The notes below the pieces were generated by a model. It saw only the letters and a list, made by a program, of their open reading frames with translations, made no database searches and was not told where the DNA came from. Made by a program: the position numbers and the translations under genes. A stretch of DNA of 64,000 bases, from contig JAMPGL010000016.1 in NCBI GenBank assembly GCA_023663945.1, positions 1 to 64,000 on the forward strand. The letters are read 5' to 3'. How positions within the stretch are numbered: position 1 is the first letter of the stretch; every line of letters begins with the position of its first letter. The stretch is from Lachnospiraceae bacterium (lineage in GTDB: Bacteria > Bacillota > Clostridia > Lachnospirales > Lachnospiraceae). Below, one piece after another: positions 61,990-64,000 of the stretch.

Positions 61990-62929
61990 ATTCTGGTTTC
62001 CTCAAATCTTTCTTCTCTATATAATAGGATTCCATGATGAGCGGTTCCTTAACTTCCTTTCCTTCCAATGCCTGCACTGCCATATACACACTGAAATATC
62101 CCCTGCCAAACTCATCCGTCACACAGATTCCCGCAATCAGCTCCCTGTCCAAATCATTCCATATTTCCTGCGTATTTCCCCTGCCGTAAAGCCCCACTAT
62201 CTGCTCCGCATATTCGGGATTTCCTGCCAAAATTCCCGCCATTTCCGCTAAAATTTCAGGATTTGCAGCTAAAAGTGCCGGTCTGTTTTCAAAAGATTCT
62301 TCAAACAGTTTTTGATACCCTTCCTCTTCGTCAGGCTCTGCGGTCTGTAAAACATGCCCGCTTTCTTTCAGCACTTCTTTTGCCCCTTCCAAAAAATCAT
62401 CGCTCATAGGCTCTTCACTGCCAGATTCCGTAAGCAGCACTACCGGGCAGTTTTCCGGTATTTTCTCCGCCATCTTTTCGCTAAGCATCTCCCCCATCTT
62501 CCAGTAATCGACAATCACTTTTCCCGCCATTTTTTCCTGCGCTATCCCCGTGCTGAGAAGCACCACCGGCACAGCTGTCTGTTTTTCCAAAAGTGCCCCG
62601 CCAAATCTTTCTTCATCCACCGGCGCCACAATCAAAGCGTCCACACCATCCTGCTCTTCCCGGCTAATCAGTTCCATCTGCTGCATCTCATCCAATTTTT
62701 CATAGAGCGTAATGAAATGCACGTCCGCATTGTATTCTATCGCCGCTTGATCCATTCCTTTCCGGAAATTACTGTAATTATCATCTCCGACATCTTCAAT
62801 GATAACCGCTATCTCATAGACTTCCTTCTCCGGCTCTCTGATAATCAAATCCGTAGAGCACATTAAAAACAATACAAACAGACCTGCCAAATAAAAAAGT
62901 ATGAATATTTTTGCACGTTTTCCTATCAT
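61961..62929 (-). CDS. membrane-anchored periplasmic-binding-like sensor protein
   Basis: 322 residues. An N-terminal membrane anchor (residues about 7-24) without a clear lipobox. The body has a Peripla_BP_4-type fold: IAVIIEDVGDDNYSNFRKGMDQAAIEYNAD, GVDALIVAPVDEE, VVLLSTGIAQEK, AGICVTDEFGRGYFSVYMAVQALEGKEV. The start overlaps the kinase stop (ATGA). In related operons such proteins serve YesM-type kinases as external ligand sensors; that role is inferred from position. Confidence 0.78.
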   Translation of the reverse strand: MIGKRAKIFILFYLAGLFVLFLMCSTDLIIREPEKEVYEIAVIIEDVGDDNYSNFRKGMDQAAIEYNADVHFITLYEKLDEMQQMELISREEQDGVDALIVAPVDEERFGGALLEKQTAVPVVLLSTGIAQEKMAGKVIVDYWKMGEMLSEKMAEKIPENCPVVLLTESGSEEPMSDDFLEGAKEVLKESGHVLQTAEPDEEEGYQKLFEESFENRPALLAANPEILAEMAGILAGNPEYAEQIVGLYGRGNTQEIWNDLDRELIAGICVTDEFGRGYFSVYMAVQALEGKEVKEPLIMESYYIEKKDLRKPEYEKILFPME

Positions 62930-64000
62930 GTCTGCTCTTTCTCCATTGTTTCTGAATATGTTCTTGCCGGCAGATGAATCCGGATAATTGTCCCCTCGTC
63001 TGGTTCCGATTCGATGGTAAGACCGTAATCTTCCCCAAAATACAGGCGGATTCTTTCGTTTACATTTTTCACGCCGATGCCCGAGCCCCGTCTGGAAGAA
63101 ACATGGGGTGCATCCCCGAGCAGATTCTCTGCCTGTTCCTTCGTCATACCGAAACCATTGTCGCGCACTTCAAAAAAAAGCTCCTCACCGTCTCTCCAAA
63201 CTTTCACATAAATCTCCCCGTCGCCATCCATAAACTCCATGCCGTGATAGATAGCATTTTCCACAAGGGGCTGCAACATCAGTTTCAGGCTGGCAAGCAC
63301 CATTACATCCTCTCCCGCTTCGATTTTATAGATAAACTTATTCTTAAACCGCGTCTGCTGAATCGTCAAATAATTCCGGATGTGTTCCACTTCATCATGC
63401 ACGGAAATAATGCTCTTCCCCTTGCTCAAACTGATACGGAAAAATCTTGCAAGCGCCGTCACAATCCTGACCGCTTCCTGTCTTTGTTCATTCTCAATCA
63501 TCCAGACGATGATATCCAGCGTATTGTAGAGGAAATGCGGATTAATCTGGGACTGCAGCGTATCAAACTCACTTTTCCGCTTCGCCTCATGCTCCACCAC
63601 AATATCCTGCATCAGCGTCTTAATCCGCTTTGCCATATCGCCGATAGAACGCCCCAAATGCCTGATTTCATAAGATCCGCCAATATATACCTCGGCATCC
63701 AAATCCCCCGCCTCAATGGCATTGACCGATTTTTCCAGTTCATGGATGGGGTTTGTAATACGCGAAGAAATAAAGGCATTGATGAGCACCAGCACCAGCA
63801 AAAACGCTGCGACCACAAACACCGCGAACAGCCGCATTTTCAGCGTGTTTAAAGACAGTCCCTCTTCCGGCGTAACGCTGAGCAGCTTCCAGCCGGTATA
63901 TCCCACAGACTTCACGCTGACGTCCCGGCTTTCTCCCTCGTATTCTTCTTTGTAGCTTCCGTCCCGGTATTCCATCGCGGCGGAAATATTTTCACTTAAA
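62926..64000 (-). CDS. YesM/LytS-type sensor histidine kinase, partial
   Basis: The gene runs past the window end; 358 codons are visible and the frame is open at 64000. An extracellular part ends near TGWKLLSVTPEEG, then a membrane span (MRLFAVFVVAAFLLVLVLINAFI), a HAMP domain (ITNPIHELEKSVNAIEAGDLDAEV), the phosphoacceptor QSQINPHFLYNTLDIIVWMIENEQRQ and the ATPase motifs VENAIYHGMEF and DNGFGMT/GSGIGVKNVNERI. Its response regulator should lie next to it outside this window. Confidence 0.9.
   Translation of the reverse strand, partial: LSENISAAMEYRDGSYKEEYEGESRDVSVKSVGYTGWKLLSVTPEEGLSLNTLKMRLFAVFVVAAFLLVLVLINAFISSRITNPIHELEKSVNAIEAGDLDAEVYIGGSYEIRHLGRSIGDMAKRIKTLMQDIVVEHEAKRKSEFDTLQSQINPHFLYNTLDIIVWMIENEQRQEAVRIVTALARFFRISLSKGKSIISVHDEVEHIRNYLTIQQTRFKNKFIYKIEAGEDVMVLASLKLMLQPLVENAIYHGMEFMDGDGEIYVKVWRDGEELFFEVRDNGFGMTKEQAENLLGDAPHVSSRRGSGIGVKNVNERIRLYFGEDYGLTIESEPDEGTIIRIHLPARTYSETMEKEQT

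Noticed and set aside
62974..63852. 292-residue plus-strand open frame
   Set aside because: Antisense to the histidine kinase; no start signal or recognisable domain.

Overview
The window looks like chromosomal DNA of a Gram-positive, low-to-moderate GC Clostridia, most likely a Lachnospiraceae member. The grounds are AGGAGG-type ribosome binding sites, a CIRCE operator, a T-box thrS leader, an infC-rpmI-rplT operon with a terminator leader and an AUU start, and several Lachnospiraceae-type small hypothetical genes. No species call is possible from the sequence alone. Nearly everything from 1 to 15.6 kb and from 28 to 64 kb is on the minus strand.

Layout. 0.3-8.2 kb: Cof-type phosphatase, Maf pyrophosphatase, polyphosphate kinase and Ppx/GppA phosphatase (a polyphosphate make-and-break pair), a DUF815 ATPase and the phenylalanine enzyme PheA. 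8.4-9.4 kb: one plus-strand DUF5050 protein. 9.5-13.7 kb: a compact folate operon, folC-folE-HD-folP-folBK. 13.8-15.6 kb: small membrane and PH-domain proteins, and nrdR behind a long hairpin-rich leader. 15.7-28.2 kb: a more AT-rich accessory region with a Schlafen/AlbA_2 ATP-binding regulator, DUF1062 and CD3324-type proteins, an MFS efflux pump preceded by a leader peptide and mutually exclusive hairpins, a methyltransferase, a frameshifted XRE regulator, a PIN-domain remnant, a CmpB-like membrane pair, a MarR-MATE operon with a near-perfect operator, and a membrane-anchored alpha/beta hydrolase.

28.3-37.9 kb: nth, lepB, CIRCE-controlled hsp20, rlmD-type methyltransferase, a tRNA-Pro with AGG anticodon (plus strand), an AI-2E family exporter, pepD, and rplT-rpmI-infC behind an L20-type leader. 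38.0-46.4 kb: DUF1540 protein and a type IV pilus-like operon (major pilin, GspF/PilC, a PilM-PilN fusion, PilO-like, GspE/PilB and four minor pilins) with no PilT or prepilin peptidase in view. 46.4-52.7 kb: GT39-type transferase, thrS with T-box, a lipoprotein carrying a C-type-lectin-like domain between two copies of another domain, and a SEC-C protein. 52.7-53.6 kb: a candidate structured RNA on the plus strand and the remains of a mobile element. 53.8-54.8 kb: aldo/keto reductase. 55.0-64.0 kb: a sugar-sensing and uptake operon (YesM-type histidine kinase, two sugar-binding proteins, mglB, mglA, mglC) interrupted between mglB and mglA by a dead IS1595-family element.

The least expected items are the MFS attenuator, the orphan structured RNA, the nrdR leader, the IS inside mglBAC, and the pilus operon with its fused PilM-PilN subunit. 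All product calls rest on motif recognition by eye; no search or folding program was run.
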